Below, piece after piece: positions 34,925 to 43,177 of a stretch of DNA of 64,000 nucleotides. Below the pieces are notes generated by a model. The model was given only the letters and a program-made list of their open reading frames with translations, ran no database searches and was not told where the DNA came from. Both the position numbers and the translations under genes were made by a program. The first letter of the stretch is position 1. Each line of letters opens with the position of its first letter. The DNA lies in assembly GCA_951828515.1 (NCBI GenBank), contig OX639992.1, positions 4,752,217 to 4,816,216 on the forward strand. Reading direction: 5' to 3'. The stretch comes from an uncultured Poribacteria bacterium. GTDB taxonomy: Bacteria; Poribacteria; WGA-4E; WGA-3G.

Positions 34925-36316
34925 ATGGCATCAATACTGATTGTAGACGACGACCAAGCACAACTGACCATTTTACAGCGTATTTTGAAACGAGAAGGAT
35001 ATACAGTTGAAATCGTCGAAGATAGCAAAGCCGCGCTTGAGAATTTAGAGGCACAGATGTTTGACCTCGTTATCAGTGATATGTGGATGTCCTCCCGATT
35101 TGAGGGGAGAGATTTACTTCGGGAAATAAAGCGGACCGATCCAGACCTACCGGTGCTTATCATGACAGCGTTTGCTGAGCTAAACGACGCTGTTAATCTT
35201 GTTGCGCATGAAGGGGCTTTCTATTATCTTGAGAAGCCAATCCAAATCGAAGTCCTCAAACGAGAAGTGAAACACGCACTACAGACTCGCGGCGCGCTCC
35301 GAAGCATCGAAGAAGAAAGCGAGGACTCAACACCAGAGATCCAGGTTGATGAAATCATCGGGGACAGTGAGAAAATGCAGGATCTTTTCAAAAACATGGC
35401 TCGGATTTTGCATCGTAGTGTCACACAAGTTCTCATCACGGGCGAAACGGGCTCTGGAAAAAGCCTCATCGCGCGGGCACTTCACAAACACGGATCCCGA
35501 AAAGACAATCCGTTCATCTCGATCAACTGTGGCGCGATTCCTGAGACGCTCATTGAGAGTGAATTGTTTGGACATGAAAAGGGAGCATTCACAGACGCAT
35601 CACACCAAAAGAAAGGACTTTTTGAGGTCGCAAACGAAGGGATCCTTTTTCTTGATGAAATCGGGGATCTCCCGATCCAAACACAGAGTAAACTACTGCA
35701 TGTCCTTGAGGAACGTGAGATACGACGCATCGGTGGGACTCAGAACATCAAAGTAGATGTCTGTGTGATTGCGGCAACGAATAAAAATCTCGTCCAAGCT
35801 GTTCGAGATAGCGCGTTTCGCGAGGATCTCTACTTTCGTCTGAACGTTATCCCGCTCCACGTGCCACCACTTCGAGAACACCCAGAGGACGTTCCGTTGC
35901 TCGTGAATTTTCTCATCCAGAAGTTCAGTAGCGAATATGCGGAGGCACTCCCCAAACAGGTTACACCACAGGCAATGTCCGTGCTCAGGCGGTATCACTG
36001 GCCCGGGAACATCCGGCAATTAGAGAATTACCTCCGCCGTATTTTTGTGCTCTCGGAAAATGAGGTGATCGATAAAGATGAATTGCCGCCAGAGATTTTA
36101 GACACGTCGCTTCCAGCCACCGACGTTGAATTTGATATTCCTGAGGAAGGGGTTTCACTTGACGAAATTATTAAGGAATACGTGTGCAATGCGCTAACAA
36201 AAAGCAATGGGAACCAGATTCAAGCGGCGAAATTGTTGGGGATTTCGCGACGCAAACTCCAGCACCGGATGCAGAAATACGGTTTTCAAAGCCAAGATTT
36301 TAAAGCAGATCTTTAA
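34925..36316 (+). CDS. NtrC-family sigma-54-dependent response regulator
   Basis: A 463-residue activator; GAGGAG 10 nt before ATG 34925 decides the start over an earlier in-frame ATG. Receiver domain 1-120 with Asp9-Asp10 and phospho-Asp52. AAA+ domain with Walker A GETGSGKS (173-180), Walker B ILFLDEIGDLP (240-250) and an R-finger region. A Fis-type helix-turn-helix ends it (GNQIQAAKLLGISRRKLQHRM). The sigma-54-contacting loop reads GAFTDA (220-225) rather than GAFTGA, a substitution seen in some family members. It should activate sigma-54 promoters; none is recognised in this window. Confidence 0.93.
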   Translation: MASILIVDDDQAQLTILQRILKREGYTVEIVEDSKAALENLEAQMFDLVISDMWMSSRFEGRDLLREIKRTDPDLPVLIMTAFAELNDAVNLVAHEGAFYYLEKPIQIEVLKREVKHALQTRGALRSIEEESEDSTPEIQVDEIIGDSEKMQDLFKNMARILHRSVTQVLITGETGSGKSLIARALHKHGSRKDNPFISINCGAIPETLIESELFGHEKGAFTDASHQKKGLFEVANEGILFLDEIGDLPIQTQSKLLHVLEEREIRRIGGTQNIKVDVCVIAATNKNLVQAVRDSAFREDLYFRLNVIPLHVPPLREHPEDVPLLVNFLIQKFSSEYAEALPKQVTPQAMSVLRRYHWPGNIRQLENYLRRIFVLSENEVIDKDELPPEILDTSLPATDVEFDIPEEGVSLDEIIKEYVCNALTKSNGNQIQAAKLLGISRRKLQHRMQKYGFQSQDFKADL

Positions 36317-36327
36317 CTATCAAAAAA

Positions 36328-36780
36328 CTAATACCTCGGCATTTGTGTATCTATTTCCCGTGCCCACCGATCGATACCGCCGATTAAACTCTTCACCGAT
36401 TTGAAGCCGAGTTGTTGCAAAAGGAACGCCGCGTCAAGACTCCGCATGCCCCAGTGACAATAAACCACAACCTCAACCCCTGGGGTAATTTCGTTACAAC
36501 GCCTTGGTAGTTCGCCGAAGGGAATCCACATCGCACCTTCAAGGTGAACCATCTGATATTCCCAGTCTTCTCGAACATCCAATAAAACGAAGGGAGTGCC
36601 TCTGTTCATCATATCCTTAAGCTGATTCGGTGCAATAGCGTACGCGTCCGTCTCTAACGGAAGAATCGCCTCTGCGACGCTCGGCGCAACCTTCGGTAAT
36701 TTCCGATCTCGCAAATTTCCGATATAGCGTCGCCAGATCATTTTTAATGCTTTTTGGAGATGATTGAACATTCTTTCCAT
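36328..36780 (-). CDS. Rhodanese-like sulfurtransferase domain protein
   Basis: A 150-residue protein with one rhodanese domain (about 45-145): VLLDVREDWEYQMVHLEGAMWIPFGE and the active-site loop YCHWGMRS with Cys108, closing with GGIDRWARE. The basic, amphipathic N-terminus (FNHLQKALKMIWRRYIGNLRDRK) may aid membrane association. Cys persulfide carrier; the partner is unknown. It converges with the NtrC-like gene and lies downstream of the TonB receptor on the same strand. Confidence 0.9.
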   Translation of the reverse strand: MERMFNHLQKALKMIWRRYIGNLRDRKLPKVAPSVAEAILPLETDAYAIAPNQLKDMMNRGTPFVLLDVREDWEYQMVHLEGAMWIPFGELPRRCNEITPGVEVVVYCHWGMRSLDAAFLLQQLGFKSVKSLIGGIDRWAREIDTQMPRY

Positions 36781-36848
36781 CCCAATTGTGAATGCAAAAC
36801 TTGGACTCTAATACTTAAAGTTGCTTAGCCGCCCAAATCGTATGTGCT

Positions 36849-38879
36849 TCAGAAGTTCACTGTAACCCCTAATGTAGGAACAATCGGAAAGAGGGGCTCT
36901 TCTTCAATCGCGCATCCGATAACAGCATCTGTACCCTCATCGCGAAGTTGACTAAAAGCATACTGGTCCAGATTGGCATGGTTATACAGGTTTAATATTT
37001 GGAAATACCAAGACAACTCCCACCGTCGATAAGGGCTCTGCTTTGTGATACGGAAATCGAGACTGTGATAGGCAGGCATCCGCGCTGAGTGTATCTCACC
37101 AAACTGCCGATCACAGACAATACTGCCATCGGGTAACCTAACTTCCTTGTGAATTAAAGGGGTTCTCGGTTCACCCGTATGGAAACGCCAACTCAGATAG
37201 AGATACCACGTCGGTGCAAACTGATAACTACTGCTAACAGCGAAAGAGTGTCGCCGATCGTGTTGGCGGAAGCGTTCTGTTCCATTTGCGATCTCTTCTG
37301 CGATTCCAAATGCATAGCCGAGTGTCCACGTCAAACGATTTGACACCACATGGGTCATGAACACATCAACGCCTCTGGCATCTCCAGATTCAGGCGAGTT
37401 AAAAATCTGGTTCTGCCTTCCAAACTCACGAAGTCGTCCAACAAGATTATCAAAAGTATTGTAATAGCCCTCAACACGTACCAAGAAACTGTCGATAGGC
37501 GTATACTCGACCCCGAGGATGTAATGCACAGCTTGCTCTGCACGCCCGACGGTTTCAATGCCATCTTCGACCGGAATACCCATCAGGTGAACGGGTTGAT
37601 GATAAATACCCCAAGCCCCGCGCAAGACGAGACCCTTCGTCGGTTTCACGGCAAGTGCGACTCGCGGACCGACTTCATACCGCTGAATACCCTCTTCACG
37701 ATAATGCTGGTAGAGGTAATGTCCCCCGACATTGAGCGCAAGTTTGGAATGGAGTTGCCACTCATCTTGGAGAAATAGATTGAATTCACTCCCCTTGTCG
37801 TCAATATCAGCGAGAATCGGCTTGTAGACGTTTATACCCGCCTGCCGTTCCTGAACATCATATTGATACCGCGCAGTCAACCAACGCCACGTAGCACCAC
37901 TGCGGAGGGTGTGTTTGTCAAAAAGATTTGCTGTCAGTTCTGCTTTTGTACCAAAAAACCCAAAATTGCGATTATCGACATCTGCTTTCCCTGTCGTTCT
38001 ATCCTGACTGGATGTGCCAGTAAAAACAAAAAGGTCTGTCCAATACGAATCCCCAAAAATATGCCGCCACTTCGCCCAAGTTGTCGAATTGTCGTATCGA
38101 GAATCTAAGTTATTGTCTACATCGTCTACACGAATCCGGTTCGTATCCCAACCATATAAACCATTTAGGGTGACTGTATCTGTCGGTGTAACTTGATAGG
38201 TTAATTTGCTATAAATGTCAGCGTATTGCGGTTTATAGTTCTCATCAACATCCATGAGCATGAGGATCAGATCGATATATCCACGACGGGCTGACAGGAG
38301 CCAACTCCCTTTTTTTGAGAGAGGTCCTTCGAGTGTAGCAGTTGCGTTAATTAAGTCTACACCAAAATTAGCGGAGAATTTTTCAGCGTTTGGTGTCCTC
38401 GTCGTGATGTCAAAGACACCGGACATCTTTTCTCCATATTCCGCAGGAAATCCACCTATCAGCAAATTGGTGTTCTGAATGAGACCTAAACCTATCAGTG
38501 AGACTGCGCCACCGAAGTCTTGGAGATGATATGGATTATAGAGTTCCATGCCATCTAATCTAACCGAAATATCGTCTTTCTCTCCACCCCGCACACTGAA
38601 GCGCGTGCTATAATCACTCGAAGCCACACCCGGGAAAATATGACCTGCCCGCATTACATCGTTGTCAATGAGCGGAAAACGCTCAATTTCCTTCTTAGAT
38701 AGGGAGATTCTCGCCGACGCGCCATCGTAAATCGTAAAACGACCGGGTGTCACAACAATTTTCTCTAATTGCACAGGCGCGGTCCCCTCTTCCGCTAAAA
38801 CCGTAAACTGACCCATTACCCCAAAAAACAGAGCGTAAACAGCCAAACACACTGACTTCCGAAAATTGGCACTGAACAT
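36849..38879 (-). CDS. TonB-dependent outer-membrane receptor
   Basis: A 676-residue receptor: signal peptide (1-29), plug domain (about 36-160) with LEKIVVTPGRFT, FSVRGGEKDDISVRLDGMELYNPYH and GGFPAEYGEKMSGVFDITTR, then a beta-barrel ending in an aromatic Phe (LGVTVNF) as needed for BAM insertion. It imports an unidentified ligand using TonB energy. GAGGTG lies 7 nt before the ATG. No TonB or ABC partner is nearby. Confidence 0.92.
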   Translation of the reverse strand: MFSANFRKSVCLAVYALFFGVMGQFTVLAEEGTAPVQLEKIVVTPGRFTIYDGASARISLSKKEIERFPLIDNDVMRAGHIFPGVASSDYSTRFSVRGGEKDDISVRLDGMELYNPYHLQDFGGAVSLIGLGLIQNTNLLIGGFPAEYGEKMSGVFDITTRTPNAEKFSANFGVDLINATATLEGPLSKKGSWLLSARRGYIDLILMLMDVDENYKPQYADIYSKLTYQVTPTDTVTLNGLYGWDTNRIRVDDVDNNLDSRYDNSTTWAKWRHIFGDSYWTDLFVFTGTSSQDRTTGKADVDNRNFGFFGTKAELTANLFDKHTLRSGATWRWLTARYQYDVQERQAGINVYKPILADIDDKGSEFNLFLQDEWQLHSKLALNVGGHYLYQHYREEGIQRYEVGPRVALAVKPTKGLVLRGAWGIYHQPVHLMGIPVEDGIETVGRAEQAVHYILGVEYTPIDSFLVRVEGYYNTFDNLVGRLREFGRQNQIFNSPESGDARGVDVFMTHVVSNRLTWTLGYAFGIAEEIANGTERFRQHDRRHSFAVSSSYQFAPTWYLYLSWRFHTGEPRTPLIHKEVRLPDGSIVCDRQFGEIHSARMPAYHSLDFRITKQSPYRRWELSWYFQILNLYNHANLDQYAFSQLRDEGTDAVIGCAIEEEPLFPIVPTLGVTVNF

Positions 38880-38924
38880 TGAGTCGCACCTCAGGGTCTT
38901 AAATCTATCGGCTATAATGTATCA

Positions 38925-38954
38925 ATTATAGCATATCCCGCCAGTTGCAGTCAA
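38925..38954 (-). promoter_or_regulatory. Promoter of the TonB receptor gene
   Basis: Minus strand TTGACT (38954-38949), 18 bp, TATAAT (38930-38925) preceded by TGC. The -10 is part of the palindrome GCTATAAT...ATTATAGC (38911-38932), which could serve as an operator. Confidence 0.55.
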
Positions 38955-39001
38955 TTGAGAATCAGAGACAATAAGGACTCGTAGATTCAAACAATTATCG
39001 C

Positions 39002-39030
39002 TTGCATCTCTGCGAGAATTCGTATAGACT
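39002..39030 (+). promoter_or_regulatory. Possible promoter of the type IIG gene
   Basis: TTGCAT (39002-39007), 17 bp, TAGACT (39025-39030), 32 nt before the ATG; GAAGGG serves as ribosome site. Confidence 0.4.
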
Positions 39031-39062
39031 AAACAGATATAAACCTGAAGGGAAAACGAACG

Positions 39063-42000
39063 ATGCACGAAACACCTCTTAAAATGGACATTCAGCGCGG
39101 ACTCAGCGACTTCACGGACGGACAACTCGCGGAGAACGCGATGCAACTCCTGAAAGTGTTAGGATACGAAAGTCAACGCACGCTCAGTCGTCCCGATAAT
39201 ACCGTCAAGGCATTCCTTGAAGACTTTGACACGCACAGACGGATGAACCGAGAGAACACACTACTCCATGAATGGCAGACTGTAGACTTCCTCTTCCAAC
39301 TCACGGCTGATGAAATCAGACAGCATACACAAGAAACCATAATCTTCCATGAAAACCGAGGCGTTGATGAGACCCTCTATTATTCCTATCTCTTTCTCGC
39401 CATCAAACTCAAGGCGGATACCTATTCCCGCACGGCACTCGCCACTATCACGCGAGAGATTAACAAACTCTATACAATGCCCGCACTGCTGATTTTCCAG
39501 CATGGACAAACGCTCACTTTCGCTATTATCAACCGTAGACCGAGTCAGCGCGACGGCGACCGAGATGTCCTTGAAAAAGTGACACTCATCAAGGATATTG
39601 ATGTTGTGAATCCGCACCGTGCACACCTTGACATCTTGGCAGAATTGTCGCTGGATGCCTTGTATGAAAAATACGAATTCAGCAATTTTCTCGAGTTACA
39701 TCAGGCGTGGCAAAAGACACTGGACACCTCCGAACTCAACAGACGCTTCTTCAAAGAGATTGCCGATTGGTATTTCTGGGCAGTTGGAAAAGTGGCGTTT
39801 CCACCCGATGCCGGGAACAACGAAACCGTCCGAAATGCTACGTGCGTTATCCGTCTAATAACACGCCTCATCTTCGTCTGGTTTCTCAAGGAGAAAGACC
39901 TCGTGTCGAACACCCTCTTTGACGAAGACGACATTGCAAAGCTGCTTACGACCCTTGATCCACAGGAAAGCACCTATTACAAGGCGATCCTCCAGAACCT
40001 ATTCTTCGCAACATTGAATCAGGAAATGAACACGCCTGAAAGACCAAACACCCGCAAATTTCGAGGCGAGGGGCGACAGCACTATAATATCACATCGCTC
40101 TATCGCTACAAACGTTATTTCAGAGATCCTGACGCAGCACTTCGCTTGTTTGAGACGATTCCGTTTCTCAACGGAGGCTTGTTTGAATGCCTCGACAAAC
40201 CCGCTCCAGAATCTGTAGGAGCGAGTTCCAACTCGCGACCGAATGAAAAAATCTTGCGTGTGGATGGCTTCTCTGACAGAGAGGATAACCCGCTTTCTGT
40301 CCCAAACGAGCTCTTCTTCTCCGAACCGCAAGCCGTAAATCTCAACGCCGTCTACGACACAAAAAACAGCCGGTATACCGTTCGGGGTTTAATCCACATC
40401 CTCAATCGCTACAAGTTCACGATTGCTGAGAACACACCGATAGAACAAGAGGTCGCCCTGGATCCAGAGTTGCTCGGTCAGGTATTTGAGAATCTACTCG
40501 CCGCGTATAATCCTGAAACCGGCACGACTGCGCGTAAACAGACGGGGTCGTTCTACACACCCCGTGAGATTGTCAACTACATGGTAGACGAATCCCTCAT
40601 CACCCATCTGAAGGAAAGTAGCAGGCACAATCCCTTGTGCCGTAGCATTGGTACTGATGCGGCAACTGAAGCCAAACTCCGTCACCTCCTCGCCTACAAC
40701 GACGAACCCCATCAATTCACCGATGCCGAAGTGGAACATCTCATTAACGCCATAGACACACTGAAGATCCTCGATCCCGCGTGCGGTTCCGGTGCCTTCC
40801 CGATGGGGATCCTCCACAAACTCGTCTTTTTGCTCGGTAAACTCGATCCCCGCAACGCCCAGTGGCGGCAACGCCAGATTGACAGAGTCGAAAAGACCAT
40901 CGCGACAGCAGAAAAGATTGACGACAGCGTTATCCGCGAAAGCACGATTGACGAATTAGAAGGCGAAATTGAGAGTATTAACGAGGCATTTGAACGCAAC
41001 GCACTCGACTACGGCAGAAAACTTTACCTGATAGAGAACTGCATCTATGGGGTAGACATCCAACCGATTGCGACACAGATCGCTAAACTCCGATTCTTCA
41101 TCTCTTTGATCGTGGAGCAAAGAATCGACAACGCGCGTGAAAATCGAGGTGTGCGTCCGTTGCCGAACCTTGAGACGAAGTTCGTCGCGGCGAATACACT
41201 CCTCGATGTGGAGAAACCCGCGCAACTCCTCCTCCGCAACCCGGAGGTAGACCACAAAGAGAAGGCGTTAGAAGAGGTCCGCCGTAGGCACTTCACTGCC
41301 AGAACCCCGCGCACCAAAGACCGGTATCGCAACCGCGACACGGAACTTCGCGCCGAGATTAGCGCGTTGCTGCAGTCGGACGGGTTTCCGAGTGAGACGA
41401 CCGAGAAGATCGCCAATTGGGATCCATACAACCAAAACGCCACTGCAGACTTCTTTGACCCCGAATGGATGTTCGGCATCACAGACGGATTTGATGTCGT
41501 AATTGGCAATCCGCCTTATGTCCGTCAAGAGAAAATCAAGGATCTCAAACCCGAATTGAAAAAACGATACACCTGTTACACGGGGGCAGCAGACCTTTAC
41601 GTCTATTTCTATGAACGCGGGCTTCAACTGCTCAACGCAAACGGCACACATACCTTTATCTGTTCCAACAGTTGGCTGGATGTGAACTACGGTGCGCCGT
41701 TACAGAAGTATCTATTAGACAACACCGCGGGTGCCGTTATCTGCCACAGCGAGGCGGAACGAGAGTTTGAGAGTGCGGACATCAACACCATTGTCAGTAT
41801 TCTCCACAACGGGACTCCCGATGCGGATTCCCACATCCGTTTTCTTACCTTCAAGACATTCATAGGCGATCCAAACGTAGAAAACCGTCGCGAGCGAATG
41901 CCTACCTATCCTGAGTTAGCACAAGCGGGCATGCGCGATAACAGATACACCGGTGACAAGTGGGGCGGGAAGTATCTACGCGCCCCTGACATCTATTGGA

Positions 42001-42806
42001 CGATTTTAGAGAAAGGGAAGGATAAATTAGTACGTCTGGGAGAAATCGCAGGGGTGAGACGGGGCTTCACAACAGGTGCAAATGAGTTCTTCTATCTTAA
42101 CGCTGAGCAGATTCAGGCATGGGGCATTGAGGATGAATTTTTGAAGCCTGTCATCAAGAGTCCACGGGAATGCAAAAGCATCCGTGTGGATCCCAGTCAG
42201 TTACAGTTCAAGTTGTTTATGTGCCATGCCGACAGAGTTTCCTTGTCGGGCACATCAGTATTGGAATTCATTGAATGGGGTGAATCTCAGGGGTATCATC
42301 AGCGGCCGAGTTGCAGCGGACGGGCGCGCTGGTGGGATTTGGGGAAACGTCAAATTCCATCGCTCTCTTTTAACTATCTGATTTCCTCAACTGCCAGAAC
42401 CCTATATGCGCGAAACGGTTGTTATACCAGCGACAATTTTCAGGAAATCCACACGGATTCGGATTTGATATTACCTTTATGTGCCTCCTTGAATTCGTCA
42501 TTGTTTCAACTGATGGTAAATATAGCGGGACGTTCTAATTTCGGTGGTGGTTTACTGAAGATTCAGACCTATGAAATTTCGGAGTTGCTCTGCTTGGATC
42601 CAAAAACCTTTGTATTTGAGGATGCAGCGATTTTCACGTCATCTTCATGGGAGATACTTGAACCCTCAGATGACCGGCGCGCCCTTGACACGATTATCTT
42701 CGATGCCTTGGATCTCACGCAAGGCGAGCGGGAGGGTGTATATGAAGCGATTGTGAACCTTGTGGAGTCTCGACTGCGGAAGGCACGGAGTTTGAAGGGG
42801 AAATAG
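39063..42806 (+). CDS. Type IIG restriction-methyltransferase (Eco57I/TaqI-like)
   Basis: A 1247-residue single-chain enzyme. The N-terminal about 500 residues hold the region that in this family carries nuclease and helical linker. The amino-methyltransferase core has motif I LDPACGSGAFPMGIL (about 576-590), a DIQPIATQIAKLR region and catalytic motif IV VVIGNPPYVRQEK (about 814-826). The C-terminal about 250 residues form a target-recognition part. It should methylate adenine and cut DNA near its site. I could not mark a clear PD-(D/E)xK motif, so cleavage is unproven. An in-frame palindromic repeat lies at 40213-40242. It leads the accessory region with the FRG-TPR and ATPase genes. Confidence 0.88.
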   Translation: MHETPLKMDIQRGLSDFTDGQLAENAMQLLKVLGYESQRTLSRPDNTVKAFLEDFDTHRRMNRENTLLHEWQTVDFLFQLTADEIRQHTQETIIFHENRGVDETLYYSYLFLAIKLKADTYSRTALATITREINKLYTMPALLIFQHGQTLTFAIINRRPSQRDGDRDVLEKVTLIKDIDVVNPHRAHLDILAELSLDALYEKYEFSNFLELHQAWQKTLDTSELNRRFFKEIADWYFWAVGKVAFPPDAGNNETVRNATCVIRLITRLIFVWFLKEKDLVSNTLFDEDDIAKLLTTLDPQESTYYKAILQNLFFATLNQEMNTPERPNTRKFRGEGRQHYNITSLYRYKRYFRDPDAALRLFETIPFLNGGLFECLDKPAPESVGASSNSRPNEKILRVDGFSDREDNPLSVPNELFFSEPQAVNLNAVYDTKNSRYTVRGLIHILNRYKFTIAENTPIEQEVALDPELLGQVFENLLAAYNPETGTTARKQTGSFYTPREIVNYMVDESLITHLKESSRHNPLCRSIGTDAATEAKLRHLLAYNDEPHQFTDAEVEHLINAIDTLKILDPACGSGAFPMGILHKLVFLLGKLDPRNAQWRQRQIDRVEKTIATAEKIDDSVIRESTIDELEGEIESINEAFERNALDYGRKLYLIENCIYGVDIQPIATQIAKLRFFISLIVEQRIDNARENRGVRPLPNLETKFVAANTLLDVEKPAQLLLRNPEVDHKEKALEEVRRRHFTARTPRTKDRYRNRDTELRAEISALLQSDGFPSETTEKIANWDPYNQNATADFFDPEWMFGITDGFDVVIGNPPYVRQEKIKDLKPELKKRYTCYTGAADLYVYFYERGLQLLNANGTHTFICSNSWLDVNYGAPLQKYLLDNTAGAVICHSEAEREFESADINTIVSILHNGTPDADSHIRFLTFKTFIGDPNVENRRERMPTYPELAQAGMRDNRYTGDKWGGKYLRAPDIYWTILEKGKDKLVRLGEIAGVRRGFTTGANEFFYLNAEQIQAWGIEDEFLKPVIKSPRECKSIRVDPSQLQFKLFMCHADRVSLSGTSVLEFIEWGESQGYHQRPSCSGRARWWDLGKRQIPSLSFNYLISSTARTLYARNGCYTSDNFQEIHTDSDLILPLCASLNSSLFQLMVNIAGRSNFGGGLLKIQTYEISELLCLDPKTFVFEDAAIFTSSSWEILEPSDDRRALDTIIFDALDLTQGEREGVYEAIVNLVESRLRKARSLKGK
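40213..40242. repeat. REP-like palindrome inserted in frame in the type IIG gene
   Basis: CTGTAGGAGCGAG-TTCC-AACTCGCGACCGA; stem GCGAGTT/AACTCGC (40221-40227 and 40230-40236). It encodes SVGASSNSRPN. A sister copy with the same TGTAGGAGCGAG head is in the gap at 43005. Confidence 0.8.
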
Positions 42807-42821
42807 GTTAATAAAGTAGTA

Positions 42822-42838
42822 GGCACGCTCCGCGTGCC
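42822..42838. repeat. GGCACGC-TCC-GCGTGCC hairpin
   Basis: A 7-bp perfect stem with a 3-nt loop, then GTTTTAG. It starts 16 nt after the type IIG stop and could act as a weak terminator or as a REP element. Confidence 0.55.
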
Positions 42839-42846
42839 GTTTTAGA

Positions 42847-42921
42847 CTTCCGCTCCAGCGGAGCGATATGTCTATAGCCCGCGTGATATTTCCGATCTTC
42901 CGCTCCAGCGGAGCGGTATGT
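42847..42921. repeat. Two direct copies of a 25-bp REP-like unit
   Basis: Units at 42847-42871 and 42897-42921 differ by one base. Each holds CCGCTCC-AGC-GGAGCGR, a 6-7-bp hairpin. They are spaced 50 bp apart. Confidence 0.8.
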
Positions 42922-43004
42922 GACACATGCAATTAATTGGGTATCAGATATTCAGGAGCATTTAGTTTTACAGATTTATTTCATGTATGCGGATATTTTT
43001 CCAT

Positions 43005-43030
43005 TGTAGGAGCGAGCTGTGCTCGCGATT
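43005..43030. repeat. REP-like TGTAGGAGCGAG element
   Basis: TGTAGGAGCGAG followed by CTGTGCTCGCGA; stem GCGAGC/GCTCGC. Same family as 40213-40242. Confidence 0.7.
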
Positions 43031-43113
43031 TTGTGCTAAAACTTAACATCCGTTAGTGAAAACAGGAATCGGAACCGAAAACTAAATAGTCCTGATCAGA
43101 TATTCAAATTCGG

Positions 43114-43143
43114 TTGACATCTGTTTACCTTGCATGGTATCAT
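43114..43143 (+). promoter_or_regulatory. Promoter of the FRG-TPR gene
   Basis: TTGACA (43114-43119), 18 bp, TATCAT (43138-43143). The gene has GGAGGTG 4 nt before its ATG (43178). An own promoter means it need not be cotranscribed with the type IIG gene. Confidence 0.6.
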
Positions 43144-43177
43144 TACCTTCAAGTAGACCACATTGTGGAGGTGAAAA

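Larger units (their letters stand above)
42807..43113. other. Intergenic repeat cluster between type IIG and FRG-TPR genes
   Basis: About 370 bp separate the two genes. The gap holds the hairpin and the REP-like copies listed separately and the FRG-gene promoter. No reading frame of substance is present. Confidence 0.7.
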
